64,000 nt of DNA, taken from assembly GCF_000526335.1 (NCBI RefSeq), contig NZ_JAFW01000001.1, positions 868,001 to 932,000 on the forward strand. Reading direction: 5' to 3'. Of this stretch, positions 35,603 through 43,110 are shown piece by piece. Position numbers and translations under genes: made by a program. This DNA is from Arthrobacter sp. 31Y (GTDB lineage Bacteria; Actinomycetota; Actinomycetes; Actinomycetales; Micrococcaceae). Below the pieces are notes generated by a model. That model worked only from the letters and a program-made list of their open reading frames with translations, was not told the DNA's origin and did no database searches. How positions within the stretch are numbered: position 1 is the first letter of the stretch; each line of letters starts with the position of its first letter.

Positions 35603-36133
35603 TTAGATGACGCCGCCGGCGGCGGAGGGAGCACTGGCGTCGTTTCCGCCGTCGCCCACCGTTTCGCGGGCAACGTAATTCTCGATGTCGAAGAGGTTCT
35701 CGGCACGTTCGGTGATGTTCAGCAGCGTGGTCATCGAGGCAACTTCCTCAACCTGCTCCTTCAGGAACCACAGCATGAACTGCTCACCCAAGGCGTCGCC
35801 CTCTGCACGGGCAACACGGAACATCTCCTCGATGTTGCGGGTGACTTCCTTCTCCTGCTCCAAGGCGAGCGCGATAGGTTCCTTGGCGTTGGTGAAGTTA
35901 TTGCGAACCGGTGCGATGCCCGGAATCTCCACGTGCACGTTACGGTCCAGCATGTACTGGACCATCATCATGGCGTGATTGCGCTCCTCGAGGGACTGGC
36001 GATAGAAGTGACGGGCCAGCTGAGGCAGGTCTTCGCCATCAAAATACACAGCAACTGCAATGTATTGCTGGGAGGCCGCAAACTCATTGGCGACCTGGGC
36101 GGACAACAGCTCATTGAAAGTCTTCTTAGCCAT
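35603..36133 (-). CDS. Ferritin (non-haem iron storage)
   Basis: 176 aa four-helix ferritin. The ferroxidase ligands Glu17, Glu50 and His53 are in the canonical contexts NEFAASQQY and SLEERNHAM; further Glu and Gln ligands lie in the second helix pair. No haem-binding methionine of bacterioferritin is evident. An Ala/Ser/Asp C-terminal tail follows the core. It stands alone. Confidence 0.94.
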   Translation of the reverse strand: MAKKTFNELLSAQVANEFAASQQYIAVAVYFDGEDLPQLARHFYRQSLEERNHAMMMVQYMLDRNVHVEIPGIAPVRNNFTNAKEPIALALEQEKEVTRNIEEMFRVARAEGDALGEQFMLWFLKEQVEEVASMTTLLNITERAENLFDIENYVARETVGDGGNDASAPSAAGGVI

Positions 36134-36187
36134 GGCTCGATCCTACAGGCGGGGCCTGGCACTTTTGTTGGTGAGATTGGCCACTCC

Positions 36188-36559
36188 TCAGGGCAACAAC
36201 AGGCTGATACCCACTCCGGCCGCAGCAGAAAGAACGCTCGCTGCCATGGAACCCAATCCGTTGATAAGCGCCAGGCCCGTCCTTCCACTTTGGATCAGCC
36301 GGATGGTCTCCAGGCTCGCCGTACTGAAGGTGGTGTACCCGCCCAAAAAACCTGTCCCCAGGATCAGGAACAGTGACTCATGCGCATGGCCCCGCATCAC
36401 CAGTCCGGCAAGGAAACCGAGAGCAAATGAACCCGTGACGTTGATCAGCATGGTTCCCCAAGGGAAGGCAGTCTTGACGCGCTGCCGGATCAAACCGTCC
36501 ACCACGAACCTCACCGCTGCACCGACTCCTCCCGCAAGCGCCAGGAGTATCACCGTCAC
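36188..36559 (-). CDS. crcB: Fluoride exporter CrcB, second of a tandem pair
   Basis: 123 aa with four helices. The core carries GTMLINVTGSFALGFLAG and FLGGYTTFSTASLET, the Phe-box and the central Asn/Thr motif of Fluc channels. The GTG start overlaps the stop of the first crcB as GTGA. Tandem crcB genes normally make a heterodimeric channel, because each subunit is inserted in opposite orientation. Confidence 0.93.
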   Translation of the reverse strand: MTVILLALAGGVGAAVRFVVDGLIRQRVKTAFPWGTMLINVTGSFALGFLAGLVMRGHAHESLFLILGTGFLGGYTTFSTASLETIRLIQSGRTGLALINGLGSMAASVLSAAAGVGISLLLP

Positions 36560-36999
36560 AACACACGCCCAGTAACGCGCCGGTGATGCCAAGCGCCCAA
36601 CCAGATGCCAGCTGTAGTGGCCGCGGCCCCGCCAAACAAACTCGCTGCGAGGTACCCGGCAGCTCCGGGCGCCGCCCCCGCCATGAACAGGTGGACTGCA
36701 TCCAAAGCCAGCGTGCTGTACGTCGTATAAGCACCTAGGAACCCCGTCCCCAAGGCAAGCCGCAGAACCCGGCGGCTACCGACGTCGGGCCCCTTGCGGG
36801 AGAGTCCTTCCAGCAGTGCCCCCAGCGCCAACGCGCCTGACAGGTTGATGACCAACGTGGGCAGCGGCCAGGCATCCGGGGCTGGGATCACCAGTCCAAG
36901 GCCGTACCGGGCGAGCGCACCGAACACGCCGCCGGCCGCCACTATCCCGATGAAACCCCAGTGCAGGTGAAGTGGCCTCTTCGCCTCAGTCGTCGTCAT
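36556..36999 (-). CDS. crcB: Fluoride exporter CrcB, first of a tandem pair
   Basis: 147 aa. LPTLVINLSGALALGALLEG and FLGAYTTYSTLALDAVHLF are the Fluc channel motifs. A longer N-terminus and His-rich ending (AWHHRRVTGRVL) differ from the second copy. It overlaps the uspA end by 14 bp and the second crcB by 4 bp, so all three genes are coupled. Confidence 0.93.
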   Translation of the reverse strand: MTTTEAKRPLHLHWGFIGIVAAGGVFGALARYGLGLVIPAPDAWPLPTLVINLSGALALGALLEGLSRKGPDVGSRRVLRLALGTGFLGAYTTYSTLALDAVHLFMAGAAPGAAGYLAASLFGGAAATTAGIWLGAWHHRRVTGRVL

Positions 37000-37507
37000 C
37001 GTCGTCCGGGACCCGGGGGTTCACTGGGACCACGAGGACCGGCACCTCTTGGCGATGGAAAAGGCGCCGGGCCACGGAGCCTGCCGTCAGCTCCTTAATC
37101 GCGGCCGTCAGTTTATGCTCACGTGTGCCCACCACGATCATGGAGGCGCCGATGCTCGCGGCCTCGCGGGCCAAGGCGTGTGCCGGCTCCCCCGCAAGCG
37201 GCACGATGGACCATGCAACGTCCCAGCCAGCCAATTGTTCGGCGATGCTGGCCGTCAGTGATTCCGGGATCCCTTGGGCTCCTTCAACACCATCCGGGTC
37301 GATGGGAGCGGCCGGCCCTCCGGTGGTTCCATCGACGGGATACACGGTGGCATCGGCATACGCGCAAACAAGCGGGAGTCCCGCACCAGCGGCAACCTGC
37401 GCTGCCTTCTCCACGACGACGGGCTGCTGCCGGGGCATCACGCCTACCAGGATGGGTCCGGACATCTTGCCGGAGGCCTCGGGATGGGGTGCGGGGGTCT
37501 CAGTCAC
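36986..37507 (-). CDS. Universal stress protein (UspA family)
   Basis: 173 aa alpha/beta Usp fold. ILVGVMPRQ near the start and the ATP-loop GTREHKLTAAIKELTAGSVA followed by PVLVVPV near the end. The ATP motif G-x2-G-x9-G-S is only partly matched. The C-terminus ends in a run of Asp (PDDDDDD), encoded by sequence that is also the ribosome-site and start region of crcB. It heads the uspA-crcB-crcB operon. Confidence 0.88.
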   Translation of the reverse strand: MTETPAPHPEASGKMSGPILVGVMPRQQPVVVEKAAQVAAGAGLPLVCAYADATVYPVDGTTGGPAAPIDPDGVEGAQGIPESLTASIAEQLAGWDVAWSIVPLAGEPAHALAREAASIGASMIVVGTREHKLTAAIKELTAGSVARRLFHRQEVPVLVVPVNPRVPDDDDDD

Positions 37508-37535
37508 AGCGCAATTCTACGACGACGGAGTTTGC

Positions 37536-39215
37536 TCACAGATTGCCGCGGCCGGGCCATAGACCGTAGAGCAGCGGAACCGCCGACGCGATCATCACCA
37601 TGTTGCCGAGTACGAGGTCCTCGGATCGAATCACTGAGCCAGCCACCAACAGTGCTGCGAAGATCACAGCAGCTACTGCTCGCCGGGCCAAGACGATGAG
37701 CCTGCTCATTTGCCGTTCAAGCCGTCGGTTGGATACTTGGAGCGTTCCGACTTCGAATCTGGTGACCAGCCCGTCCAGCCGTTTCGGCAAACGCAAGGCG
37801 ATCGCCGCGGCGTCGAACGCCTGCCCCGCGACGTCAGAGACGAGGTTGCCGCGTTCATCCCGCAGCAGCTGCGCTGCGTACGGTTCCACCGAATCCCACA
37901 GGTTGAAGCGGGCATCCAGCGAACTACATACACCCGACGTCAGTGACATGGCGCGGATGATGAGCAGGAAATTCTCCGGTAGCTGAAAAGGAAGCGATCT
38001 GATGACGTTGCCGAATTCCGCACCAAAGTCACGGAACTCCCGTGGGTCCACTTCGCGAAGCTCGGCAAAGCCCATACCGCCAAAGCGTGCGAAGAGCTGC
38101 GTCATGGCCCGCTCCAGCTCGGCGGTGTCAGCCGACGGCATAAGAACACCTACATCGCTGATAGCGGCCACAAGGCCCTTTCCATCCCGCGAGGCGGCCG
38201 CAATCAGGAGCTTGCGCAATCCGCTTCTGGTCTTCGCCGGAACCTCGCCCATCATGCCGAAATCGATGAACGTCAGCTTCCAAGGCCGTTCCGCCGAACC
38301 GGAATCGGGGGTGACAAAGATATTGCCGGGATGTGGATCGGCGTGGAAGAAGCCCTTGGTGAACAACTGCTCAAACATCACGGAAGCAAAAACAGGGGCA
38401 ACCGATGCCGGGTCAATCCCAGCCATTCGAAGCGACTCGGCATCCGTGATCTTGATAGCGGTGACGTCTTCGAGAGTTAGCACCCGGCGCGTGCTCCGTT
38501 CCCAGACCACCCCCGGCACCGTCACCCGGTTGTCATCGACGAAGTCGGCTGCGAAACGCTCTGAGTTTGCGGCCTCGTTCAGGTAGTCGATCTCCTCAAG
38601 ACTGGTCTGGGCAAACTCCTTGATCAGTGCCGGAACATCGGCACGGTTTGAGACGATACGGATACGGCTGAGCCAGCCTCCCACCCGTCGCAGAGCGGCC
38701 AGGTCGACATCCACGATCGTATCGATGCCCGGCCTCTGCACTTTGAAAACCACGCTGCTGAGGCCAGTGTCCTCCGCATTGCCCGCGAGAAGTTTCGCCC
38801 GGTGCGCCTGCCCGAGGGATGCCGCGGCTATGGGCACCTCCTCGATCGAAGCGAACACGGATTCCAAGGGCGCTCCCAGCTCCGCCTCGGCAAGGGCCCT
38901 GATGGCCGGGAACGGGACCGGCGGCACTTCGTCCTGGAGACCCTCCAGTTCAGCCGTAATCTCAGGCGGGAGCACGTCCAGCCTGGAGGACATGAACTGG
39001 CCCACCTTGATCATCAAGCCACCGAGCTCCACAGCAAGGCCGTGGAACCGGCGGGCAAACCGCCGCATCCTCTGCGAGCGGTTGCGCTCTGTCAGTCTTC
39101 GGAGACCCACCCGAGGCAGGAACAACTCGAACCACCAGGTCACCAGCAAATGCCATGCGGCAAACCTGAGGATTCGACGATAGCGGGCACGGGCTTCCCC
39201 GGCCGTTGGATCCAT
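37536..39215 (-). CDS. ABC1/UbiB-family protein kinase-like protein (AarF)
   Basis: 559 aa. The KxGQ motif (IKVGQFMSSRLDVLPPEI), Ala-rich nucleotide loop AAASLGQAHRAKL, catalytic HADPHPGN and FIDFGMMGE are present, as in UbiB/COQ8 atypical kinases that support quinone or lipid metabolism. Two hydrophobic segments close the protein. The ATG at 39215 gives a family-like start; a GTG at 39239 beside the padR stop is the alternative. Likely controlled by the padR gene directly upstream, six or so bases away. Confidence 0.9.
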   Translation of the reverse strand: MDPTAGEARARYRRILRFAAWHLLVTWWFELFLPRVGLRRLTERNRSQRMRRFARRFHGLAVELGGLMIKVGQFMSSRLDVLPPEITAELEGLQDEVPPVPFPAIRALAEAELGAPLESVFASIEEVPIAAASLGQAHRAKLLAGNAEDTGLSSVVFKVQRPGIDTIVDVDLAALRRVGGWLSRIRIVSNRADVPALIKEFAQTSLEEIDYLNEAANSERFAADFVDDNRVTVPGVVWERSTRRVLTLEDVTAIKITDAESLRMAGIDPASVAPVFASVMFEQLFTKGFFHADPHPGNIFVTPDSGSAERPWKLTFIDFGMMGEVPAKTRSGLRKLLIAAASRDGKGLVAAISDVGVLMPSADTAELERAMTQLFARFGGMGFAELREVDPREFRDFGAEFGNVIRSLPFQLPENFLLIIRAMSLTSGVCSSLDARFNLWDSVEPYAAQLLRDERGNLVSDVAGQAFDAAAIALRLPKRLDGLVTRFEVGTLQVSNRRLERQMSRLIVLARRAVAAVIFAALLVAGSVIRSEDLVLGNMVMIASAVPLLYGLWPGRGNL

Positions 39216-39244
39216 CTGGTCGCGTCGAAGCGACGTCACTCCCT

Positions 39245-39781
39245 TCAGTCCCGGGCGAGGATCGAATACAGCCGACGACGAGCTTCTTCCAACACCGTCA
39301 CGGCCTCTTGCACCTGCTTGGGAGTTCCGGTCCGCCCCACTTGGGCCGCGGCCTGGGCAAGCTCCACCCCGGCTTTGGGCAGTGCGGAAAAACCTGAAGT
39401 GCTGCCGGCGGATTCCCACGGCGCTGCCGTTTCGGCGCTTGCAACGTCCTCGCGACCCGCCTCGGTGAGAGAGTAAATTTTGCGGCCATTGGATTCCTCA
39501 GTACTGACAAAACCCTCATCTGCCAGCAGCTGAAGTGTTGGGTATACCGAGCCGGCGCTTGGCTTCCAGCTTCCACCGCTGCGCTCTTCGATTTCACGGA
39601 TGATCTGATAGCCGTGCATGGGGCGCTCAGCCAGGAGAGCCAGAATAGCCGTCCTCAGCTCCCCGCGCCCCGCCCGGGTGCCCGAGCGTTTTTCAAACCG
39701 TGATCGAAACTCCTCCACGGCCTGCCACATGCCGTCCAGGTTGTTTCCCATAAAACCGTTTGCAGGGAATGAATTATGCAT
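39245..39781 (-). CDS. PadR-family transcriptional regulator (upstream of the UbiB kinase)
   Basis: 178 aa. A disordered N-terminus is followed by the PadR winged HTH: GELRTAILALLAERPMHGYQ and GSVYPTLQLLADEGFVSTEE, then a helical C-terminal domain. ATG at 39781 follows GAGGTGAGC. Three 10-bp-spaced AACGATA repeats lie right upstream, a likely autoregulatory operator. It is divergent from a second padR. Confidence 0.92.
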   Translation of the reverse strand: MHNSFPANGFMGNNLDGMWQAVEEFRSRFEKRSGTRAGRGELRTAILALLAERPMHGYQIIREIEERSGGSWKPSAGSVYPTLQLLADEGFVSTEESNGRKIYSLTEAGREDVASAETAAPWESAGSTSGFSALPKAGVELAQAAAQVGRTGTPKQVQEAVTVLEEARRRLYSILARD

Positions 39782-39803
39782 CAAGCTCACCTCGGTATGT
39801 CGC

Positions 39804-39831
39804 GAACGATACTGAACGATAGTTAACGATA
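39804..39831. promoter_or_regulatory. Three AACGATA direct repeats at 10-bp period: likely PadR operator
   Basis: AACGATA occurs at 39805, 39815 and 39825, each copy exactly ten bases from the next, so all face the same side of the helix. The array sits 23-50 bp before the ATG of the padR at 39781 and faces the second padR at 39898. Binding by either PadR is inference. Confidence 0.65.
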
Positions 39832-39897
39832 TACATGCTTGGTCGCCGAGACAATGGCTCGCTTGCGAAGTGCCACTATTAATGTTTCAGTAATACT

Positions 39898-40245
39898 ATG
39901 TCCCGAATTCAGGCGCAGCAGGATGCACAGATGGTTCGCTCGGTCCTGCCATTACTAATACTCACATTGATCGCGGAGGAGGAATCCTACGGGTACCAAC
40001 TGGTTGAGCGGCTTGACGCGATGGGCCTCGATGTCACCACCGGATTGGTCTACCCCGTCCTCAGCAGGCTTGAACGCGACGGTCTGGTCAGCACACGGAT
40101 GGTTTCATCACCCAACGGTCCGCCACGAAAGTACTTCGCCCTGACAACGGCCGGAGAAACAGCAAAAGCAACTGCCATGGAACAGTGGCGACTCGTAGCC
40201 TCTGCAGTCCGGAACGCCACAGAAAAGGACTCCCCCAAGCCATGA
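39898..40245 (+). CDS. PadR-family transcriptional regulator (HAAS gene partner)
   Basis: 115 aa, short PadR: LPLLILTLIAEEESYGYQLV and GLVYPVLSRLERDGLVSTRM. The ATG at 39898 has no Shine-Dalgarno sequence, and a palindrome AGTAATACT (39889-39897) abuts the start codon, so the message may be leaderless and the protein may block its own start. It overlaps the next gene as ATGA. Confidence 0.92.
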   Translation: MSRIQAQQDAQMVRSVLPLLILTLIAEEESYGYQLVERLDAMGLDVTTGLVYPVLSRLERDGLVSTRMVSSPNGPPRKYFALTTAGETAKATAMEQWRLVASAVRNATEKDSPKP

Positions 40246-40769
40246 ACACCGTAGAACCCGCAGCATCACCCCGCAGGTCACTCAAGGACCGGCTGCAGAC
40301 CGACGTGTACCTCACTAGGCTCGACTGGCACCTTGAAGCCGTACTAACAGGCAAGGAACGTCGGGCAACGGTCAAGGAATTGCGGCAAGCACTCGCCAGC
40401 GACCCTCGGGATACAACATCAAGTCTTCGAGACCTCGGGTCGCCCAGAACGCTCGCCCGGCAGTACGGCGTCGACGACGACCTCCGGCCGCTATGGTCCA
40501 TCGGCGTCATCACCGCAGGATTGGCACTGCTCCTCTATTGGGCCCTCTTCCTGGCCTTCAGCTTCGGCATGGTCGCCGCCGTCGAATCAAACACCCCCAT
40601 GGAGGCCCACGCAACATTCCTGTTCGTCAACGTCACCGCATTCTCTTCGGCCGACTCCATAGGGTTGGGGTGGACAAGCAGCTGGGCTTGGCTCACAGTC
40701 CCTGCCGTCATAAGCGCCGTCGCGTTTCTCCTGGGTGCACGATCCTGGCGAATCATCAATTCCCGATGA
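40242..40769 (+). CDS. HAAS-domain-like membrane protein paired with PadR
   Basis: 175 aa. The cytosolic N-terminus has the HAAS-like segment YLTRLDWHLEAVLTGKERRA, found in DUF1700/DUF1048-type proteins next to padR genes. Two or three membrane helices follow (WSIGVITAGLALLLYWALFL and WLTVPAVISAVAFLLGA). I placed the start at the ATGA overlap (40242). In this family the padR gene and the membrane protein act together, but the sensed signal is unknown. Confidence 0.8.
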   Translation: MNTVEPAASPRRSLKDRLQTDVYLTRLDWHLEAVLTGKERRATVKELRQALASDPRDTTSSLRDLGSPRTLARQYGVDDDLRPLWSIGVITAGLALLLYWALFLAFSFGMVAAVESNTPMEAHATFLFVNVTAFSSADSIGLGWTSSWAWLTVPAVISAVAFLLGARSWRIINSR

Positions 40770-40784
40770 TCGAGCGGACGTCAA

Positions 40785-40825
40785 AGGGACGCGTTCACAG
40801 CATGCCGCCCAGGCGACGCGTCCCT
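40785..40825. terminator. Terminator shared by the HAAS gene and arr
   Basis: 10-bp inverted repeat AGGGACGCGT / ACGCGTCCCT with a 21-nt loop lies between two convergent genes and touches the arr stop. Confidence 0.6.
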
Positions 40826-41249
40826 AGTTGATGATCTCTCCGCGCTCGTCCGCAACGATTGCCGCCAATCGTGTCCTCCACTCCTGCAGCGCCGCGGGAG
40901 TCAGGCGAGTCCATTCGGTCACTTCACCGATGATCTTGAGCGGGGAGCTGCTGCGAAACGACCGGGTGGGATTGCCAGGAAACTTCTTGTCGGTCACGTT
41001 CGGGTCATCCTCGAACGCGCCAGTTGGCTCAACGGCATAGACGCGCGGTTCGCCATCACCAGCGGCGAGCTCTGCCGCCAGCCCCGCACCATCACGAAGT
41101 GCTGTGAAGTAGATGTGATTCATCACGACCTCAGGACGATAGTTCGACCTGAAGCCGGGGCTCAGGAGATCACCCTCCCGAAGATTGGCTTTTGTGCCGT
41201 GATAAAAGGGGCCATCGTCTGACGGTTGACTCACCAGTGGTTGACTCAC
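40824..41249 (-). CDS. arr: Rifamycin ADP-ribosyltransferase (Arr family)
   Basis: 141 aa, the usual Arr length. Transfers ADP-ribose from NAD to the rifamycin ansa hydroxyl. The key motifs FYHGTKANL, GLAAELAAGDGEPRVYAVEP and FEDDPNVTDKKFPGNPTRSF are essentially complete, including the catalytic Asp region. GTG starts occur at both 41249 and 41234 because an 11-bp segment is duplicated in frame; either may be used. The gene stands alone, oriented against the HAAS gene. No mobile element is visible next to it. Confidence 0.93.
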   Translation of the reverse strand: MSQPLVSQPSDDGPFYHGTKANLREGDLLSPGFRSNYRPEVVMNHIYFTALRDGAGLAAELAAGDGEPRVYAVEPTGAFEDDPNVTDKKFPGNPTRSFRSSSPLKIIGEVTEWTRLTPAALQEWRTRLAAIVADERGEIIN

Positions 41250-41503
41250 GGATACAGCCTACTTCCAGCCGCCGAGCAACACTTTCCTTGTTCTTCGTGA
41301 GAGCACTTCCCACGGGATTTGAGGAGAGTCAGTGTGTGGATTCCTCCAGTGCGGGAGTCTTGAGGTTTTCCTGAGGAAGTGTTGCGGGTATGCAGGATTT
41401 GTTCTTGATCCGGGCCCGGCACAGTAGTTCTTGTCAGCCACAGAGGCTGAAAAAGAACGGCCGGCCGGAAACGCGGTGGCCTCCCGAAAGGAAACTGATT
41501 CCC

Positions 41504-42112
41504 ATGGCCATCAGCCTCAAAACCACTTCCGGCAAGATCCTCGCTTCCGTCGCACTGGTGGGCACCGCAGCCGCCGTCGCCGGCATGGGCACCTACGGCG
41601 CATTCACCTCCTCCACCTCCGCCTCCCAGGCCGTCACCGCAGGAACCGTCACCATCGCCCTGGGCGCACCCGGACCGGCCAACACCCTCAACGTCCCCGT
41701 CGCAGGCCTGCTGCCCGGCGACAAAGTCGAAAAGCTCGTCACCCTGGCCAACACCGGCAACTCGGACCTGAACAACGTCACCCTCACCACCTCCGCCGGC
41801 ACCACCGCCTCCCTGCTCACCACCGACGTCACCAACGGCCTGCAGCTGACCATCGAAAACTGCTCCGTGGCCTGGACCGGCGCCGCAGCCCCTTACAACT
41901 GCACCGGCACCAAGACCACCGTCCTGGCCTCCGGACCGGTCATCGCAGCGAACAAGGCCCTGAACAACCTCACCTCCCTGACCTCCACCAAGACTGACAA
42001 CCTCAAGGTCACCACCGCGTTCCCCACCACCGCGAACAACGACTTCCAAGGCGCGACGTCCACCATCGCCTTCGCCTTCACCGGCACCCAACGCACCGAA
42101 ACCACCAAGTAA
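41504..42112 (+). CDS. TasA/camelysin-like secreted protein (SipW-type signal peptide)
   Basis: 202 aa. The N-terminus KTTSGKILASVALVGTAAAV followed by AGMGTYGAFTSSTSAS has the form of SipW-dependent signals (hydrophobic stretch, then Tyr/Ala-Phe-Ser/Thr), and a Ser/Thr/Asn-rich beta protein follows. TasA-type proteins form extracellular biofilm fibres. The ATG at 41504 follows GAAAGGAAAC. A 15-bp hairpin separates it from sipW. Codons are almost all C-ending, more extreme than neighbours. Fibre formation is inference. Confidence 0.78.
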   Translation: MAISLKTTSGKILASVALVGTAAAVAGMGTYGAFTSSTSASQAVTAGTVTIALGAPGPANTLNVPVAGLLPGDKVEKLVTLANTGNSDLNNVTLTTSAGTTASLLTTDVTNGLQLTIENCSVAWTGAAAPYNCTGTKTTVLASGPVIAANKALNNLTSLTSTKTDNLKVTTAFPTTANNDFQGATSTIAFAFTGTQRTETTK

Positions 42113-42150
42113 ACAACACCCATCACCCCACGCAGGTGATCCGATAGGCC

Positions 42151-42189
42151 CCAGGGGCCGGCCTGTTTGCCCTTCAGGCCGGTCCCTGG
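42151..42189 (+). terminator. Hairpin between the tasA-like gene and sipW
   Basis: 15-bp stem CCAGGGGCCGGCCTG with one G-U position and a 9-nt loop, 38 bp after the tasA-like stop. Probably reduces read-through so the structural gene is made in excess of the peptidase. Confidence 0.65.
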
Positions 42190-42202
42190 TCCATTTCCTG
42201 AG

Positions 42203-42236
42203 CAAGCCTTGAGGCCAATCCGCACCAAGCCTTGAG
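42203..42236 (+). repeat. Direct repeat CAAGCCTTGAG before sipW
   Basis: Two copies of CAAGCCTTGAG start at 42203 and 42226, 23 bp apart, 50-85 bp before the sipW ATG. They could be a regulator site; nothing else supports this. Confidence 0.5.
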
Positions 42237-42287
42237 CCGGGCCAGACACACTAAAAGCACAACGAACACTTGAAAGGAATGCCAGGC

Positions 42288-42965
42288 ATGAGCGTACTGA
42301 GCACCATCACCACCCCCGCCGTTCACGGCCGGCGTTCCGCCGCGTTAAAGCCCGTCCAAGCCTCCCAGACCGCCGCTGTGAAGCAGCCCGCAGCGGCCAC
42401 CTCCGGCCCCTTCCGCCGCATTGCCGGCAAAGTGGTCGAGGGCATCGGCGTGGGTCTTCTGGTTCTGGGCGCGTTAGTGTTCCTGTTCCTCGCGATCGGG
42501 CCGCGGATCCTGGGTTACCAGACCTCCACCATGTTGACAGGGTCCATGGCGCCGCTGATTAACCCGGGCGACGTCGTCGTCACCGTCCCCACTCCCATCA
42601 CCGACGTCAAGGTAGGCGACATCATCACCTACCACATCCCCGTCGAAGACCAACGAGTGGAAACCCACCGCATCACCGAGATCACCACCACCGCCGACGG
42701 CGGCATCGCCGTCCAAACCAAGGGCGACGCTAACAACGGCATCGACCCCTGGATCGCCACCCTCCAAGGCAAAACCGTAGACAAGCAAATCGCCACCATC
42801 CCCCACATCGGCAACGCCATCCGCGCCCTCCGCGAACCAATCGTCATGAACACCCTCATGTACGGCGCACCCACCATCCTGGTCATCGGAATGCTCGCCT
42901 CCATCTGGACCAAAGAACCCACCAAGACAGCCCCGGAAGGCGCCGGGGCTGAAGCCGCCGCGTAA
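42288..42965 (+). CDS. sipW: SipW-type signal peptidase I
   Basis: 225 aa. One N-terminal helix (GIGVGLLVLGALVFLFLAI), then the catalytic serine in TGSMAPLINPGD (Ser86) and a His in THRITEI (His127) where ordinary bacterial type I peptidases have Lys. This Ser/His dyad is the SipW/archaeal-eukaryotic ER type. A second helix lies near the C-terminus, and an unusually long Ala-rich N-terminal tail of about 40 residues precedes the first. Expected to process the two flanking secreted proteins. Confidence 0.9.
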   Translation: MSVLSTITTPAVHGRRSAALKPVQASQTAAVKQPAAATSGPFRRIAGKVVEGIGVGLLVLGALVFLFLAIGPRILGYQTSTMLTGSMAPLINPGDVVVTVPTPITDVKVGDIITYHIPVEDQRVETHRITEITTTADGGIAVQTKGDANNGIDPWIATLQGKTVDKQIATIPHIGNAIRALREPIVMNTLMYGAPTILVIGMLASIWTKEPTKTAPEGAGAEAAA

Positions 42966-43110
42966 CGCCGCCGCTGGGGGCTGAGGATTGAACCGATGTG
43001 GTGGATATTTCCGTTCTTGATCAGACCTTGAGTGTTCACCGAGGTCATTCCTGAGACCGGTTGGGCACACTTTAAGGAGAAAACCACGCTAGGGAACGGG
43101 GATCACGCAC

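Noticed and set aside
37508-37535. Fluoride riboswitch upstream of uspA-crcB
   Set aside because: The gap is only 28 bp, too short for the roughly 50-nt crcB motif, and the upstream sequence is the coding end of the UbiB kinase.
41246-42205. A 319-codon Gly-rich frame antisense to the TasA-like gene, resembling a PE-PGRS or glycine-rich surface protein
   Set aside because: It is the mirror of Ala/Thr/Thr-rich coding on the plus strand with C-ending codons; it has no signal, no ribosome site, and ends in the arr start.
42930-42955. Inverted repeat AGCCCCGG / CCGGGGCT as the sipW terminator
   Set aside because: It lies inside the last codons of sipW and has no T-tract, so it is probably codon-driven.
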